Part shown: positions 17,023 through 23,954 of the stretch, in pieces
Layout: every line of letters starts with the position of its first letter
How positions within the stretch are numbered: position 1 is the first letter of the stretch
From: an uncultured Sulfitobacter sp.
GTDB taxonomy: Bacteria; Pseudomonadota; Alphaproteobacteria; Rhodobacterales; Rhodobacteraceae
Assembly: GCA_937928635.1 (NCBI GenBank)
Contig: CALFWM010000072.1
Span: 1-34,595, forward strand
Length of the DNA stretch: 34,595 nt
Direction: 5' to 3'
The notes under the pieces: model-generated
What the model saw: only the letters and a program-made list of their open reading frames with translations
Told to the model about the DNA's origin: nothing
Database searches by the model: none
Translations under genes and position numbers: made by a program

Positions 17023-17696
17023 CAGTTGTGCCAGGCGATGATCTGGTCAGGATCGGCGCGTTCTGTTCTGAATTGATTTATCGGGGCATCAGTGTCGCTA
17101 TAGCCAAAGGAAATTGCACAAAGAACCATGCGATCCTCTGCGATGTTCAGATGGCTGCGCACCAAAGGCGCATAGGCCGCGATGGCGGCCTGCGGGATGC
17201 TCGCCACGCCAAGCGCGGTTGCTGCCAGTGTAAAGGCGGTCACAAAACCGCCGGTGTCCATCGCGCCGTAAGGGCCAATCTCTGCCGGTGAATGCAGGAT
17301 CGCCACGTGCGGTGCGTCAAACAGGGCGTAGTTGCGCAGCATTTGGGCCATGCGCGCGGCGCGATCAGATTTTTCGATGCCCACCGCGTCATAAAGCTGA
17401 AAACCGCAGGTGCGGCGACGCTCCTTGTATGTGCCGGAATATCCCGACGGCCATGCAAGGTCAGGGGAGGGCGGTGTGCCTTTGGCTGCCGCTGCACTGA
17501 CGGCCTCGCGAAAACGGTCTGTTGCGTTGCCACGTGTGATTTCCACCTGCCAGGGCTGCGCATTGCACCAGGATGGCACATGGCGTGCCGCCGCAACAAT
17601 TTGTGTGATGACGTCATCGGGCACAGGGTCCGGGCGAAAGGCGCGGCAGGAATAGCGCGCGGCAAGCGTCTCTTTCAGGGTGTCGTAAGCGGTCAT
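17022..17696 (-). CDS. Nitroreductase-family FMN oxidoreductase
   Basis: Protein of 224 aa with the nitroreductase fold. The N-terminal FMN-phosphate motif is [16 protein letters not shown], followed by the flavin-loop signature [16 protein letters not shown]. The C-terminal half has [25 protein letters not shown], typical of the family, and AISFGYSD near the end. Such enzymes use NAD(P)H to reduce nitroaromatics, quinones or other electron-poor substrates as dimers; the true substrate here is unknown. It overlaps the zinc-ribbon gene upstream (ATGA) and dtd downstream (TGATG), giving a coupled three-gene operon with no obvious common pathway. Confidence 0.9.
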   Translation of the reverse strand: MTAYDTLKETLAARYSCRAFRPDPVPDDVITQIVAAARHVPSWCNAQPWQVEITRGNATDRFREAVSAAAAKGTPPSPDLAWPSGYSGTYKERRRTCGFQLYDAVGIEKSDRAARMAQMLRNYALFDAPHVAILHSPAEIGPYGAMDTGGFVTAFTLAATALGVASIPQAAIAAYAPLVRSHLNIAEDRMVLCAISFGYSDTDAPINQFRTERADPDQIIAWHN

Positions 17697-18799
17697 TGAT
17701 TTTGTGCCATTCCATAGCCGATGCCTGCCGCGATGATCAGGCCGACCACAACAGCAAGGGTGATTTTGAGCGTGGAATAGGGGCGTTCGCCCTGCACCCG
17801 CCCGGTGCGGCCATTGACCACAAAGCGATAGGTCTTGCCGCGGTATTTGTAGGCCGCCAACCAGACCGGCAATAGTACGTGTTTGAACGTCAGATTGTCC
17901 ATGGTGGTTTGAATGTCATGCACCCGCTGACGATCGCCGCCAATGTCAAACTTGACGTCCCGGCCAATGACCCGGTCCATAAGGTGGCGGGCCTGATCAA
18001 AACCGTCGTCAAGGGGCACGGAATAGGCCTCCGCCCGGAAACCGGCAAGGTATTCCGGGGCATAGGGTTCCAGCGCGGACAAATCCCAGGGTTCCAGCGC
18101 ATCTGTATAGGGTTTGGGCAGCGCGGTGGATGCCAGCACAAGCACATCATCAAAGAACCGTTTCACCCGGCCGCTGACCCGTTGCCATCGGACCTTGGCC
18201 ACTTTGATCTGTTGGCGTTTGCCGTCGCGGGTTACGGTTTGGGTCTGGTAATAGACGGTGCCGCGTTCCCCGGCGTAGCTGGATTTTGTATCCGCATCAA
18301 AGGTCCAGTAAGGCACATAGATGCCATCCATGCGCCGCCCTTTGCGCGCATATTGTTGCAAGCCGGAGGGCGCGAACCAAAGCCGTCCCAACCAATTGGA
18401 CAAGGCGTCGCGCGCGACATCTTCGGTCATGGCAAAGGGCAGGACCCCGTGGGGTTTGATGTGGCGATGGGTGCCTGTATCCACCACCACCGGCGTGGCG
18501 CAAAACGGGCATTCGGTGGCGTGATCACTGCCCTCAAAATCCACCTGTGCGGCGCAATTGGGGCAGGTGGTGACCCGCGTTTCCTGCATCTGCGCCTCTG
18601 GCAGGTCTGCGGACAGTCCGGCGCGCAGGTCCAGTTCACGGATGGTTTGAATGCGAAAACCGCTGCCCTCGATCTGGTCCGTGTTGCCACAATGATCACA
18701 GGTCAGCAGGCCGGAGTGGGGATCAAAGCGCAGGTCTGATCCGCAGGTTTCACAAGGAAACCGGTGTTCGGCAAGGACCGTTTCAGGATCAGAGAGCAT
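17693..18799 (-). CDS. Double zinc-ribbon membrane-anchored protein
   Basis: Protein of about 368 aa with two CxxC...CxxC zinc ribbons near the N-terminus (CETCGSDLRFDP with CDHCG; CPNCAAQVDF with CPFC). A large middle domain follows, with VPYWTFDADTKSSYAGERG and LPVWLAAYKYRGKTYRFVVNGRTG, and one C-terminal transmembrane helix (ITLAVVVGLIIAAGIGYGM). Similar proteins are often auto-annotated as primosomal N' or TFIIB-type zinc-ribbon proteins, but no helicase domain exists here. The true role is unknown; a tail-anchored membrane protein is likely. The start at 18799 (MLSDPETVLAEHRFPC) puts the first ribbon about 15 residues in; 18856 is the alternative. Confidence 0.8.
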   Translation of the reverse strand: MLSDPETVLAEHRFPCETCGSDLRFDPHSGLLTCDHCGNTDQIEGSGFRIQTIRELDLRAGLSADLPEAQMQETRVTTCPNCAAQVDFEGSDHATECPFCATPVVVDTGTHRHIKPHGVLPFAMTEDVARDALSNWLGRLWFAPSGLQQYARKGRRMDGIYVPYWTFDADTKSSYAGERGTVYYQTQTVTRDGKRQQIKVAKVRWQRVSGRVKRFFDDVLVLASTALPKPYTDALEPWDLSALEPYAPEYLAGFRAEAYSVPLDDGFDQARHLMDRVIGRDVKFDIGGDRQRVHDIQTTMDNLTFKHVLLPVWLAAYKYRGKTYRFVVNGRTGRVQGERPYSTLKITLAVVVGLIIAAGIGYGMAQNQ

Positions 18800-18896
18800 G
18801 AAAAACCACCAAGGACGTATCGCACGCAAGGTCTCCCAGCCGGGCGGTGACGTCAAGCGGTGATGCGGTGATGAGGGCCGGATGACTGCTGGCTGT

Positions 18897-18912
18897 GTAA
18901 CCTTGACGTTAC
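18897..18912. promoter_or_regulatory. Operator palindrome 1
   Basis: GTAAC-CTTGAC-GTTAC, an inverted repeat with a 6-base spacer. It overlaps the -35 box of the promoter for the membrane protein-XRE operon. It differs by one base from operator 2, 38 bp downstream on the same strand, which makes chance unlikely. Confidence 0.75.
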
Positions 18913-18931
18913 TTTTTTCGGGTGTTATATG
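18903..18931 (+). promoter_or_regulatory. Promoter of the membrane protein-XRE regulator operon
   Basis: The -35 box TTGACG (18903-18908) and -10 box TATATG (18926-18931) are separated by 17 bases. The -35 lies inside operator 1, and operator 2 begins 4 bases after the -10, over the expected transcription start. This is the geometry of a repressible promoter. Confidence 0.65.
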
Positions 18932-18934
18932 AAT

Positions 18935-18950
18935 GTAACCTTAACGTTAC
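18935..18950. promoter_or_regulatory. Operator palindrome 2
   Basis: GTAAC-CTTAAC-GTTAC, the second copy of the palindrome, positioned across the predicted transcription start and 15 bases ahead of the first start codon. Binding here and at operator 1 would block RNA polymerase. The likely ligand is the XRE regulator encoded at 19370-19567. Confidence 0.75.
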
Positions 18951-18965
18951 AAAAAGGCGGGCGAT

Positions 18966-19370
18966 ATGACCAGTGACACGCTATCCCGGATACGCGGGGT
19001 GATGATGGGCGGCGCGGGCGCGCTGTGCCTGCTCTACGCTGTTTTGGCGCTGAGCACCGGACGGCCTGATCCCTTGCCGATCTGGATCACGGGGGCGGGG
19101 GGCGTCCTGGCTGCAGGTGTCATCTGGATCAGCGTGATGCGGGCTGGCAACGCGACAGCAGCGCAGAGTTTTGACGAAGGGTTTCACGCGGAGATCTTGC
19201 GCGCGCAACGAAACGGATTTTGGGTCGCGATCTGGCTTTATCCGGTGTTCGGCCTGCTGCTTTGGCAAAATTGGGTCAGCTGGCCGGTGGCCTTTGCCAC
19301 GATGGGGTGTCTGACAGCGGCGAGCTATCTGCTGAGTGTGCTGTGGTACGATTGGCAGGGGCGCGGTTGA
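18966..19370 (+). CDS. Small four-helix membrane protein paired with an XRE regulator
   Basis: Integral membrane protein of 134 aa with four predicted transmembrane segments (about 12-32, 38-58, 85-101, 104-126) and no catalytic motif that I recognise. Its size and pairing with a tiny XRE-type regulator recall the DUF2178/YozG-type gene pairs, in which the membrane protein may control the regulator; that assignment is by analogy only. The start ATG at 18966 follows GGCGGGCG. Its TGA overlaps the regulator ATG (TGATG), so both are made from the promoter carrying the two palindromic operators. Confidence 0.75.
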   Translation: MTSDTLSRIRGVMMGGAGALCLLYAVLALSTGRPDPLPIWITGAGGVLAAGVIWISVMRAGNATAAQSFDEGFHAEILRAQRNGFWVAIWLYPVFGLLLWQNWVSWPVAFATMGCLTAASYLLSVLWYDWQGRG

Positions 19371-19567
19371 TGCTGATCACGCATTTGGCCCATGTGCGCA
19401 GGGCGGCGGGCCTGACACAGGCGGCCTTGGCCCAACAGGTGGGCGTGTCACGCAAGACCATCAATACCGTTGAAAACCGGGTTTTTGTGCCGTCTACCGT
19501 GCTGGCGCTGAAGCTGGCACGGGTGCTGGAGGTGCCGGTGGAGGCATTGTTTGAGCTGGCAGACTGA
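19370..19567 (+). CDS. Short XRE-family transcriptional regulator
   Basis: A 65-aa protein that is essentially one HTH_3 domain: [18 protein letters not shown], then [20 protein letters not shown] and [16 protein letters not shown]. The recognition helix is around SRKTINTVE. The ATG at 19370 overlaps the stop of the membrane protein; the frame continues upstream but only as a shadow. Such minimal regulators act as dimers on short palindromes. The two GTAAC-N6-GTTAC palindromes at the operon promoter are the obvious candidates, implying autorepression. Confidence 0.88.
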   Translation: MLITHLAHVRRAAGLTQAALAQQVGVSRKTINTVENRVFVPSTVLALKLARVLEVPVEALFELAD

Positions 19568-19612
19568 AGGCTGCGGCAACCGTCTGAAAGTACATCGAAT
19601 AAGGAGAGATCA

Positions 19613-19936
19613 ATGACCGCCTGGACCTTTTTAACCCTGGCCATCGCCATGGAAATCGCGGCAACCCTGTGCCTGAAACTGTCTGCGGGTTTTACCAACT
19701 GGACCTGGGGAGGGCTTTCTATCCTCTTGTATTCCATGTGCTTTTGGATGTTGGCCCCGGCGCTCAAGGTCTTGCCCGTTGGGGTGGTTTATGCGCTTTG
19801 GGCGGGTCTGGGCATCATTGGGGCCAGCGCGCTGGGCTATCTGATCTTTAACGAGCGGCTGATGCCCGCGCAGTACCTGTTCATCGGGCTGATCCTTGTG
19901 GGGGCTGTTGGCCTGCGCCTTACCTCGACAGCCTAA
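19613..19936 (+). CDS. Small multidrug resistance (SMR) family transporter
   Basis: Four-helix inner-membrane transporter (107 aa) that works as a dimer, exchanging protons for small cations such as quaternary ammonium compounds, guanidinium or polyamines. The essential glutamate is Glu14 (AMEIAATLCLK), at the same number as in EmrE. Other family features include the Y-A-x-W-A-G-L-G stretch in helix 3 (VYALWAGLGIIGA) and the NERL loop. A strong Shine-Dalgarno (AAGGAGAG) precedes ATG 19613. It follows the XRE gene by 45 bp and may be co-transcribed. The specific substrate cannot be assigned. Confidence 0.93.
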   Translation: MTAWTFLTLAIAMEIAATLCLKLSAGFTNWTWGGLSILLYSMCFWMLAPALKVLPVGVVYALWAGLGIIGASALGYLIFNERLMPAQYLFIGLILVGAVGLRLTSTA

Positions 19937-20481
19937 AGAAACCGGTGAAACATCTTTGGCACTATGATGCGCAGCGCATTGTCGCGCAGGTGCACATGCC
20001 GCCAGATGTGAAACAACGCATGCACCAGTGCGATCCCGGCGACCAGATAGAATTCATAGATGTGCAGGGTGCCGATCAGGTCATTGGTCTCGCGCAATCC
20101 CAGGGGCGGTGCAATGGGCAGGAACCCACCGGCCTTGAGCAGCCGGGAAGAGGTCAGCCCCAACAGAAAACCGCCAACAGCGATCAGGAACAGCCCCCAG
20201 ATCAGGGCCTTGTGCAAAATTTGGTGCACACGCCGTGCCCATGGCGGCAGTTTGGGCCCCGGGCGGCTGGCCAGTCCCCGGCGCAGGTAATCTGCGGTCC
20301 ACAGCAGGCACAGCGTCACAAATATGAGCGCAAGAATGGAATGCACCTGAAAGGCAAGGGGGCCAAAGGGCAGCACATCATCCGGTGTGACCAGCACAAA
20401 CCAGATCAACAGCGGCACCATGGCCCAATGCACGGCCTTGAGCACCGAACGGCGGTGGGGTAGATGATCGCTCAGAGCCAT
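19933..20481 (-). CDS. Cytochrome b561-like membrane protein (two-heme type)
   Basis: Inner-membrane di-heme b-type cytochrome candidate (182 aa, four to five helices). Histidines suited to heme ligation occur at His18 (AVHW), His47 (FQVHS), His140 (TLHIYE) and His154 (LVHALFH). Proteins of this type pass electrons from quinol to partners in the membrane or periplasm. It overlaps the preceding paralogous gene by 10 bp and shares with it the RPGPKL/KPGPKL loop and a C-terminal FHxWRH...ALRxIxP ending. Its TAG overlaps the SMR gene TAA on the opposite strand, so the convergent genes share stop bases. Confidence 0.82.
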   Translation of the reverse strand: MALSDHLPHRRSVLKAVHWAMVPLLIWFVLVTPDDVLPFGPLAFQVHSILALIFVTLCLLWTADYLRRGLASRPGPKLPPWARRVHQILHKALIWGLFLIAVGGFLLGLTSSRLLKAGGFLPIAPPLGLRETNDLIGTLHIYEFYLVAGIALVHALFHIWRHVHLRDNALRIIVPKMFHRFL

Positions 20482-20897
20482 TTGTGCAGAACCGGCGGGA
20501 TGATCAACCGCAGCGCGCCATCATAAAGCGTGGTGTGTCGCCAAAAATGAAACAGCCCATGAAAGGTGCAAAGGGCCAGTGTGACCAGCAGCATCGTCCA
20601 GGCATCGAGCCACACCTGCGGCTGGCCGATCAGGCGCATCAGAACGGCAACTGCGGTCAGGCCCAGCGAGAGATGCAAGGCACGGTGCATCCATGGATAG
20701 GCGCGGCGCAAAGGTAGCGACAATTTGGGCCCGGGTTTGCCAAGCATCCCGTTGCGCAGGGTCAAACCGCCCCAAAAAGCCACGGCCAGCACAAACAGCC
20801 ACAGTACCCAGGGCGTTGCGGTGCCGCCTTTGACCATCGCCAAGACCAGCAGCACAACACCCCAATGTAGCCAGCAAATCAGGTGTCGGCCGCTCAT
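20472..20897 (-). CDS. Short cytochrome b561-like paralogue
   Basis: Membrane protein of 141 aa, about four helices, clearly related to the next gene: shared HW in helix 1 (His11), KPGPKL loop, MHRALH matching VHQILH, and FHGLFHFWRH...ALRLIIPPVLHKWL. It lacks counterparts of two histidines of the longer paralogue (His47 and His140), so it may bind one heme, or the pair may work as a heterodimer. That is inference. It begins 30 bp after the SPFH gene stop, so it is likely on the same transcript. Confidence 0.78.
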   Translation of the reverse strand: MSGRHLICWLHWGVVLLVLAMVKGGTATPWVLWLFVLAVAFWGGLTLRNGMLGKPGPKLSLPLRRAYPWMHRALHLSLGLTAVAVLMRLIGQPQVWLDAWTMLLVTLALCTFHGLFHFWRHTTLYDGALRLIIPPVLHKWL

Positions 20898-20927
20898 GGC
20901 ACTGTCCCATCGCCCCGGCCCATGGCG

Positions 20928-22052
20928 TTATGCGCCCGGTGGGGGCGGGGGCAAGACGGTGAACAATTGTGCCAGTTCCATCACGTCTTCGGCCTTTTGC
21001 CAGCCGTCCTGGCCGGGGGTCCAAACATAGGTGACGCGGCTTAATGTGCCCTCGCTGGCCATGCGGCCCAGCTTGGCTTTGGAGAAGGGGCCGGTTGTCT
21101 TGCCCCCTTCGGCAAGGTGCCAAACATGTTCGATGGGGGGTGGGGGCGGCGCGATCTGTACGGGCGCTGGTGCTGTGGCGAGCTGCGCGCGCGCCCCCCA
21201 TGGACCGGCATTTGCAGCCGCCTGTTGAGCAATCTGCATGCCCAATCCTGCGCCAAGGCCGGTTTGCAGTGCGGCGGCACCGGCACCATCGCGCCCCAGC
21301 GCTTCGGCGGTCTGAAACTGCATGTATTCGTTGAGATTGCCAATCACCCCCATGGAGGAGCGTTTGTCCATGACCTCCTCTACCGCGGGCGGCAAAGAGA
21401 TGTTTTCGATATAAAGTTCCGGCATGCTCAGCCCGTAATCGCTCAAGGTGGCGGAGATTTCCTGTGCCACCAACTGCCCCAATTCGCGTGTGTTGGCCGC
21501 CATGTCGAGCACGGGGATCTGCGCGCGCGCCAAAGTGCGGGAAAACTCCTGCACGATGATGTTGCGGATCTGATAGCTGATTTCATCCATGGTGAACTCG
21601 CCATCAGTGCCGACAATTTCGGTCAGGAAACGCGCGGGGTCTGACACCTTAACCGAATAGGTCCCATAGGCGCGCAGGCGAACGGGGCCAAACTCCGGGT
21701 CGCGCACGATGATCGGGTTCTTGGTGCCCCATTTCAGGTCATTGAACCGCGTGGTGTTGACGAAATAAATCTCTGATTTGAAAGGGCTTTTGAACCCGTG
21801 ATCCCAATGTTGCAAGGTGGTCAGGATCGGCATGTTGTTGGTTTCAAGCATGTAGAGACCGGGGGTAAAGACGTCCGCCAACTGCCCCTCATGCACAAAC
21901 ACCGCCGCCTGTCCTTCGCGCACGGTTAGTTTGGCACCGTATTTGATTGCGTGACCTTCCCGCTCGACCCGCCACACCATGGTGTCGCGGCTGTCATCGA
22001 CCCAATGGATCACATCTATGAATTCGCCGGAAAGGAAATCGAAAATACCCAT
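20928..22052 (-). CDS. SPFH/Band 7 protein with C-terminal GYF-type domain
   Basis: Protein of 374 aa. An N-terminal SPFH domain of the YdjI type (about 20-260; KYGAKLTVREGQAAVFVHEG, PILTTLQHWDHGFKSPFKSE) is followed by a Gly/Ala/Gln-rich linker, a proline tract and a GYF_2-like domain (about 310-365; HVWHLAEGGKTTGPFSKAKL...GQDGWQKAEDV). SPFH proteins form membrane-associated rings that organise membrane proteins, and GYF-type domains often bind proline-rich or partner tails. The ATG at 22052 (MGIFDFLSGEFID) is the family start; the longer frame upstream runs into the intergenic repeat. It lies near TelA and XpaC genes, a context fitting envelope stress or maintenance. Confidence 0.9.
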   Translation of the reverse strand: MGIFDFLSGEFIDVIHWVDDSRDTMVWRVEREGHAIKYGAKLTVREGQAAVFVHEGQLADVFTPGLYMLETNNMPILTTLQHWDHGFKSPFKSEIYFVNTTRFNDLKWGTKNPIIVRDPEFGPVRLRAYGTYSVKVSDPARFLTEIVGTDGEFTMDEISYQIRNIIVQEFSRTLARAQIPVLDMAANTRELGQLVAQEISATLSDYGLSMPELYIENISLPPAVEEVMDKRSSMGVIGNLNEYMQFQTAEALGRDGAGAAALQTGLGAGLGMQIAQQAAANAGPWGARAQLATAPAPVQIAPPPPPIEHVWHLAEGGKTTGPFSKAKLGRMASEGTLSRVTYVWTPGQDGWQKAEDVMELAQLFTVLPPPPPGA

Positions 22053-22199
22053 GGGGCTGGTCCTTGTACTGTGTTTTTGCAGGATATGGGGGCGGGCCGG
22101 TCTTATCAAGCGTCCCTGATCTTTGCCGCCGTGCAGCTCACCTGCCAAAGGACTCGGCTCTCTCTCCAATAGGAACTGTTTTGAGAGGGTCACCGGCCC

Positions 22200-22276
22200 T
22201 TCCTCTTTCTGGCCATAACTCTTCCTGGAGGTTTGGAGGCAGCGCCTCCATAGACCCATATCATGGGTCTTTTCTG
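22200..22276 (-). repeat. Dispersed two-hairpin repeat, copy 2
   Basis: Second copy of the element at 240-310. The core 22200-22250 includes the invariant stem TGGAGGC/GCCTCCA. The second hairpin here is GACCCAT (22253-22259), ATC, ATGGGTC (22263-22269), followed on the + side by TTTTCTG, so its sequence is different from copy 1 but pairing is kept. It lies 7 bp beyond the stop of the protease gene and about 150 bp ahead of the SPFH gene on the minus strand, where it may partly separate their expression. Confidence 0.72.
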
Positions 22277-22282
22277 CCGCCC

Positions 22283-22993
22283 TTAACGTCCCCGGTGCGC
22301 CGCTATCTGATCGTACACCCAGTCTGATACCTGCACTGCAATCGCACCTTGACCAATTCGGGAACTGATCACACCCACCACCTGCCATCCGTCCGCGCCA
22401 ATTTTGGCGAGGATCGGAGAGCCGGAATTGCCTTGAACAACGGGGCAGGCCACGTGCACCAGCCCGGGTGACATGGCGCGGGTGCCACAAAACAGCCCAC
22501 CACTCAGCTGGTCCGGGGTCTTGACGTGATAGCCCGCCAGCGTCACGGCGCGGCCCTCCTGACCTGCGGCATCACGTGCGGCCAGCGGCAGGGGGGCGAT
22601 GTCCGTGATGGGGGCATTTAGCACAATCAATCCGATGTCATTGCGCGGCCCGTGTTTGCCTTTGGGGGCATACTCCGGATGGCGCAATTCCTGTTTGAAC
22701 CGGCGTGCGGTGAGACCCCTGCCACCCTGCCAACCGGGTGCAAAAATATGCGTGGAACGCCCCGTCGCAGACACACAATGCGCGGCGGTTAACACCAGAT
22801 CAGGGGCGATCAATGTGCCGGTGCAGCCTTGCGAGGCAAAACCCAGCGGACCCAGACGCCCGATGGCCAGGAACTCTGCGGCGAGTTTTTCTGCCAGAGG
22901 AGGCAGGGCTTTTTGTTGCGCGTGCAGTGGCGTGGTCAGCAGAAAAAACGCGCCCAGCCCCATGAGGGCCCGGCGCACACCGGCGTGCTTCAC
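22283..22993 (-). CDS. Secreted trypsin-like serine protease
   Basis: Exported protein of 236 aa with a Sec signal peptide (hydrophobic 8-22, cleavage near LHA-QQ). The chymotrypsin-fold catalytic triad is visible: His72 in TAAHC, Asp119 in NDIGL, Ser190 in GNSGSP. Cysteine pairs 57/73 and 169/183 fit two disulfides. There is no PDZ domain, so it is a simple periplasmic or secreted protease rather than DegP. Its ATG overlaps the stop of the DUF2927 lipoprotein (ATGA), so the two are co-produced. Placement inside the TelA/XpaC operon is unusual and suggests an envelope processing role. Confidence 0.9.
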   Translation of the reverse strand: MKHAGVRRALMGLGAFFLLTTPLHAQQKALPPLAEKLAAEFLAIGRLGPLGFASQGCTGTLIAPDLVLTAAHCVSATGRSTHIFAPGWQGGRGLTARRFKQELRHPEYAPKGKHGPRNDIGLIVLNAPITDIAPLPLAARDAAGQEGRAVTLAGYHVKTPDQLSGGLFCGTRAMSPGLVHVACPVVQGNSGSPILAKIGADGWQVVGVISSRIGQGAIAVQVSDWVYDQIAAHRGR

Positions 22994-23952
22994 AGCGGCC
23001 CACCGGTCAGTTCGCGCGCGATGATGCGCGCGATAGGGCGGGCCTGCGCGGCATTCATGCCGGGGCGCAATCGCGGATCATAAAGCATTTTCAACAACAG
23101 CTCATCATGGGTGGTCAGCAAGGCAAATTCATCGTCATCGTTAAAAATGGACGGCCGCGCGCCGGGGCTGTCATTGGCCAGACCCAAACCTTGGGCAAGT
23201 TCCTCGTGAATGCAGGACAGTCGCAACAGGTCCGGGTTTTCGGCCCGGATGACGGCAACCGCCGCCGTATAGGTGTTGGCGTCTGGGCCCACCGCATAGG
23301 CGGCAACCGCGCAATAGGTTTCGCGGCGCAGGTCCTGAAAGGCGCGCAGCGACTCTGCATTGATGCCCGCCACACGGCTGGCGGCCTGATCAAGGGCGCG
23401 CGGGCGGTCGTCTTCACTGGCGACGATCACCACAAAATTTGGGGTGCCAGTGGTTGAAACAGGATGGCCGCTGACCCGTGCCAATCGGGCGGCGTATTTC
23501 TTGATCTCCGCCGTGTCTGATCTGCGCTGTGAGGGCGGTACGCTATCGCCAAACAGCACCTGCATGCGCACGGGCTGATCCCAGCGCCGCAGCGGGCTGG
23601 CCCCGCCGCGCCCGGTGAAACTGCCGTTATACTCGTTGAAAAACGCGATCTGTTCAAAGTTCGCCGCCAGCATATCGGCGGTGAAAGGCGTATCAACGCC
23701 GCCGCCATCGCGGCGCAACAACCCTTGGGTGAGTTGCGCGCTCTGGACTTGTGCAAAATAGCTGCGCAGCCGGGCGCTTGCCTCGCTGGTGGGTTTGACC
23801 ACGACGGGTGCCGGGGGTGCCGGTACGGCCGTGGGACGCGCGGTGGGTTTCAGTGTCGGCTCAACGGGCAGTGGTAAATCGCAGGCGGCAAGGAACGCGG
23901 CACTGATCAGTGCTGCGCCCCAGGATTTTAGTTTGATCGCCTGCATTTTCAT
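22990..23952 (-). CDS. DUF2927 lipoprotein
   Basis: Lipoprotein of 320 aa with lipobox LAAC (Cys24), a Pro/Thr-rich spacer (30-55) and a DUF2927 domain. The domain has a conserved LLRRDGGGVDTPFTADML start, a central TPNFVVIVASEDD, a Cys pair, and a distinctive SCIHEELAQGLGLANDSPGARPS segment followed by LTTHDELLLKMLYDPRL. The HEE and THDE histidines resemble metalloprotease metal sites but do not match HExxH, so enzymatic activity is unproven. It overlaps the downstream protease gene and starts 2 bp after the TelA stop. ATG 23952 is chosen; 23946 is also possible. Confidence 0.85.
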   Translation of the reverse strand: MKMQAIKLKSWGAALISAAFLAACDLPLPVEPTLKPTARPTAVPAPPAPVVVKPTSEASARLRSYFAQVQSAQLTQGLLRRDGGGVDTPFTADMLAANFEQIAFFNEYNGSFTGRGGASPLRRWDQPVRMQVLFGDSVPPSQRRSDTAEIKKYAARLARVSGHPVSTTGTPNFVVIVASEDDRPRALDQAASRVAGINAESLRAFQDLRRETYCAVAAYAVGPDANTYTAAVAVIRAENPDLLRLSCIHEELAQGLGLANDSPGARPSIFNDDDEFALLTTHDELLLKMLYDPRLRPGMNAAQARPIARIIARELTGGPL

Positions 23953-23954
23953 GA

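Noticed and set aside
18966..19567. Toxin-antitoxin system
   Set aside because: The first gene is a four-helix membrane protein without a toxin motif, and the regulator is a bare XRE domain; the pair better fits a membrane protein-regulator unit.
22053..22490. Long N-terminal extension of the SPFH frame
   Set aside because: It crosses the protease gene end and the dispersed repeat; SPFH homologues start at MGIFDFLSGE.
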